NCBI RefSeq assembly: GCF_964204645.1
Contig: NC_134025.1
Location: 19,932,001-19,996,000, forward strand
Reading direction: 5' to 3'
Length of the DNA stretch: 64,000 nt
From: Tubulanus polymorphus
Taxonomy: Eukaryota > Nemertea > Palaeonemertea > Tubulaniformes > Tubulanidae
Shown here: positions 61,301-64,000 of the stretch, one piece after another
Position numbering within the stretch: position 1 is the stretch's first letter
Layout: each line of letters starts with the position of its first letter
Notes under the pieces: generated by a model
Told to the model about the DNA's origin: nothing
What the model saw: only the letters and a program-made list of their open reading frames with translations
Database searches by the model: none
Translations under genes and position numbers: made by a program

Positions 61301-63680
61301 TGATGGTCATTAGAAATATCAAAGAATGATATGACCGCGTTTTCGTTTTCAGCCCAAATTAGATAAATAAAAACACCAAAGAATGTACTATTTACATTAA
61401 AGACGCAAAAATACTGCATGTAAAATAAAAATAAAGTGTATAATTATGTTTTCGGATCAAAGGTCGAAGGTCGAGCTCATAGAATTCTTTATATTTATTT
61501 ATTATATTTAATGTTATAAATCTAAATCATTTTACTGACACTTTACTCACACTTTTATAATTAATGTATATATAATTATTTCTCTATATTTAATATTATA
61601 AATCTAAATTATTTTGCTAGCACTTTACTCACACTTTTGTAATTTACTCGTCACTTTTTTATAATTAGAAATTGATTTTTTTCGAAATCTATATCACGAC
61701 ATCCTTTTTCATTCTTACCTTTATATATGAAATAGAAATCACCAGAACATAATTCTTCAATATCTTCACTAGATAATCTATGAAATCTATCTGGTAAATA
61801 CGTTCTGAATTCATATCTATTTCCTTTTAATCCTTCATATTCTAAATGTTTCACTAATTTATTACCATATCTATTAGTAATTGTTTCAATATTTGTAATT
61901 GAATATTTCTTAGTTCTGTTAACGTTTTAGATTTACAATCTACAGATTTGGCACTTGTAGTATCTTTAATCCTTTTAATAAAGTTTATATTGTTTTGTGA
62001 TTGTTTACTATATACATATTTTTTTATCAAAGTTAAAATTATTATATCATATTTTGGGTATTCATTTTATATATCTTAATATTTCTTTTTTATATTATAA
62101 AATTATTCAAATGAAATATTTCAATAAATATTAGAGTAAGTGTATAATTATGTTTTCAGATTGAAGGTTGAAGGTTGAGTGAATAAGATAAAAATAAATT
62201 CGAGCTTGCTAGCTTTATCTATTCTATGAGCTCGACCTTCGAATGGTATCTAAAAAGGGCATATTTTTTTATCAAAGTTAAAATTATTATATCATATTTT
62301 GGGTATTCATTTTATATATCTTAATATTTCTTTTTTATATTATAAAATTATTCAAATGAAATATTTCAATAAATATTAGAGTAAGTGTATAATTATGTTT
62401 TCAGATTGAAGGTTGAAGGTTGAGTGAATAAGATAAAAATAAATTCGAGCTTGCTAGCTTTATCTATTCTATGAGCTCGACCTTCGAATGGTATCTAAAA
62501 AGGGCTTTTGGCCCCACAAATAAATTCAACTCGCTTCCTAACCCTTTTCTTGCCGTCCATTCAATAGAATATAACATAAATTGTATCTATCTTTTTCGTA
62601 CAAAAAGCTGTGACAATGTAAATGAAAAGTATTGATCCCGTGTCAAATCATGTTCTAAGGCTTCATTTCTTTGTTCGAAATATTCACGAAAAAACTGATT
62701 GATTTGAATTTCAACCATCAATAGATTTTTTGCTTATAACTGGAATTTTAACCGCCGTCTTTGATTTGTAATGGTAGAAGTATGACTCCATGGATGACAT
62801 CACTTTCTGCTCTCCACCTGCACACTGCCCTGAAGTTCCAACATTAAAACTACTCACATATTTCCAGGTTGTGTATGTGACTGCTACTCTGCCGTACATA
62901 TTTTTGACGATAATTCTTATCAGAGGTTTGACGCTGCCCGGTTCCCTTGAGGGCATCTTATTCTTCATATCACCTGACTGGGATAAGATGTTGTCATTTC
63001 AGGTAAAAAGGAGCCGAAGAATTGGCTATACAACCTTTGAGACTTTTGCTATTTGCTTCACAAACCGATCCTTCATACTGTACATGAACTCATTTTTAGG
63101 TATGGTGCGAAGCTTGTTTGCAAATTTTCTACTCACTGGGGCCGGGTTGGGGAGTTCTGATAACTATGTCAAGCTACAACAGATTCCATCATAATTTCTA
63201 TAGGTATGTTCATTGAGAGGAAAGCAAATTGAAGTGAGAATGATATATCTTGGATTACATTTCAAAGCTTATTCCATGGTCCATGGTAGAAATACATTAT
63301 GTTGACAAAATTGTATCAATATTTCATTTAGGGACGCCGTCATTTTCCCCATTGTCAACTGTTGCACCAGCTTCTTTGCCGGTTTCGTTGTATTTTCTAT
63401 TATTGGTCATATTGCCCACGAAGGAAATGTGTCGGTAAGCGAAGCTATAACTTCAGGTAAGTTTGATGGCTGTTGATAAAATCTCTCCCGAAAATAATTG
63501 AGAATGATTTTGATTGTTCATTAATTTGTTTATATTACTATTTGTTTATGAAACTATTTATTTTCAGGACCGGGACTAGCTTTCGTAGCCTATCCGGAAG
63601 CCCTGTCAAAGATACCGGGAGCTGCGATTTGGTCTGTACTTTTCTTCTTCATGTTGTTGACAGTTGGTCTCGATAGTCAA
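58342..63680 (+). CDS. SLC6 symporter, second gene (exons 1-8, partial)
   Basis: Exons 58342-58525, 59363-59494, 59577-59873, 60031-60163, 62868-63002, 63100-63203, 63332-63456 and 63568-63680. Their lengths (132, 133, 135, 104, 125 and 113 for exons 2 and 4-8) equal those of the minus-strand SLC6 gene, so the two are paralogues with the same gene structure. TM1 is [18 protein letters not shown] (Gly at the substrate site), TM6 [17 protein letters not shown], and the TM8 start [20 protein letters not shown]. Loop 2 has [11 protein letters not shown] and several sequons (NLS, NNS, NAS, NIS). An amino-acid-type Na+/Cl- symporter is the best inference. The window ends in intron 8, so exons 9-13 lie outside. 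Intron 4 (2.7 kb) holds a TIR element. Confidence 0.9.
61453..62505. mobile_element. AT-rich TIR element 2 in SLC6 intron 4
   Basis: The left end has CGAAGGTCGAGCTCATAGAA (about 61464) and the right end its inverse (TTCTATGAGCTCGACCTTCG, about 62467-62486), a terminal word related to the GGTCGAGCTCAT ends of the element at 56.1 kb. The interior is very AT-rich and contains a minus-strand ORF of 67 aa at 61854-61651 ([16 protein letters not shown]) of unknown family. Like the other element it has TACTCACACTTTTATAATTA words. Confidence 0.6.
62016..62505. repeat. 245-bp perfect tandem duplication
   Basis: Units 62016-62260 and 62261-62505 look identical, from ATATTTTTTTATCAAAGTTA to GGTATCTAAAAAGGGC. 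The duplicated part includes the right terminus of the TIR element. Its perfection implies a very recent event or an assembly duplication. Confidence 0.9.
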
Positions 63681-64000
63681 GTAAGTGATAATGTGACATG
63701 AACAAACATGTGACATACTGCAAATTCTAGTTTTTAATTTAAAGGTTTCAGTTTACGTTTTGAGGAGTGCGTTTATGTAGCTGAATCAAAAACCTTCTGT
63801 TCTTCTGACAGAATTTGGTTTTTTATTCACTTATTAAGACTACTACCAGCATTTAAAGACCACTTCTTCTCGGAAAAACATTTGATCCTTGCTGTAAACA
63901 TTTTGACGATTTGAAAAAACCGTTTATTTCTTATGTCTGACTAATAACAAACCTTACTGCGTAAAAACAGATCTTACCGATTAAAAACAAATTATTATAC

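Overview
The window is nuclear DNA of a multicellular animal. It is AT-rich, its genes carry GT-AG introns, and it holds several kinds of transposon, microsatellites and typical animal gene families: a Roc-COR-TIR protein, a calmodulin-like protein, a VWA-domain secreted protein, rhodopsin-type GPCRs and SLC6 transporters. I cannot name the species. A marine invertebrate, possibly a lophotrochozoan, is my best guess from gene content and is only an inference.

Layout. 1-7.0 kb: non-coding repeats and a tandem array of ~150-bp units split by a 4.46-kb hAT-type DNA transposon (2232-6695) with a broken transposase. 7.2-11.45 kb: a two-exon gene for a 1068-aa protein with a P-loop/Roc GTPase, a multi-pass membrane block inserted inside the GTPase, a COR-like region and a C-terminal TIR domain. 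14.9-17.0 kb: a five-exon calmodulin-like gene with a (GACC)n microsatellite in one intron. 17.2-22.1 kb: a small ORF and two divergent, intronless, distantly related genes of unknown function. 26.4-32.1 kb: a six-exon secreted protein with three VWA domains behind a CRE/TATA promoter.

34.26-51.16 kb: a tandem segmental duplication (unit A 34260-42770, unit B 42771-51161). Each unit carries LINE and MITE remnants, an intact GPCR gene (+) and the 3' exons of an SLC6 transporter (-). Only unit B is joined to the 5' exons (51.2-52.0 kb) and makes a complete 630-codon SLC6 gene. The unit A copy has no 5' exons and has lost one splice acceptor, one splice donor and the reading frame. 55.0-55.2 kb: a relic of two SLC6 exons on the + strand. 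58.3-63.7 kb: a second SLC6 gene on the + strand (exons 1-8, continuing past the window). This locus is therefore an SLC6 array in which live, half-copied and decayed members sit together. Two related AT-rich terminal-inverted-repeat elements (56-57.5 kb and 61.4-62.5 kb) lie between or inside these genes.

The most unusual gene is the Roc-TM-COR-TIR protein: the membrane bundle lies between the G1 and G3 motifs of one GTPase domain, and the C-terminal TIR keeps a glutamate where enzymatic TIR domains have their catalytic one. The genes in the window do not form an obvious single pathway, apart from the duplicated SLC6/GPCR locus.
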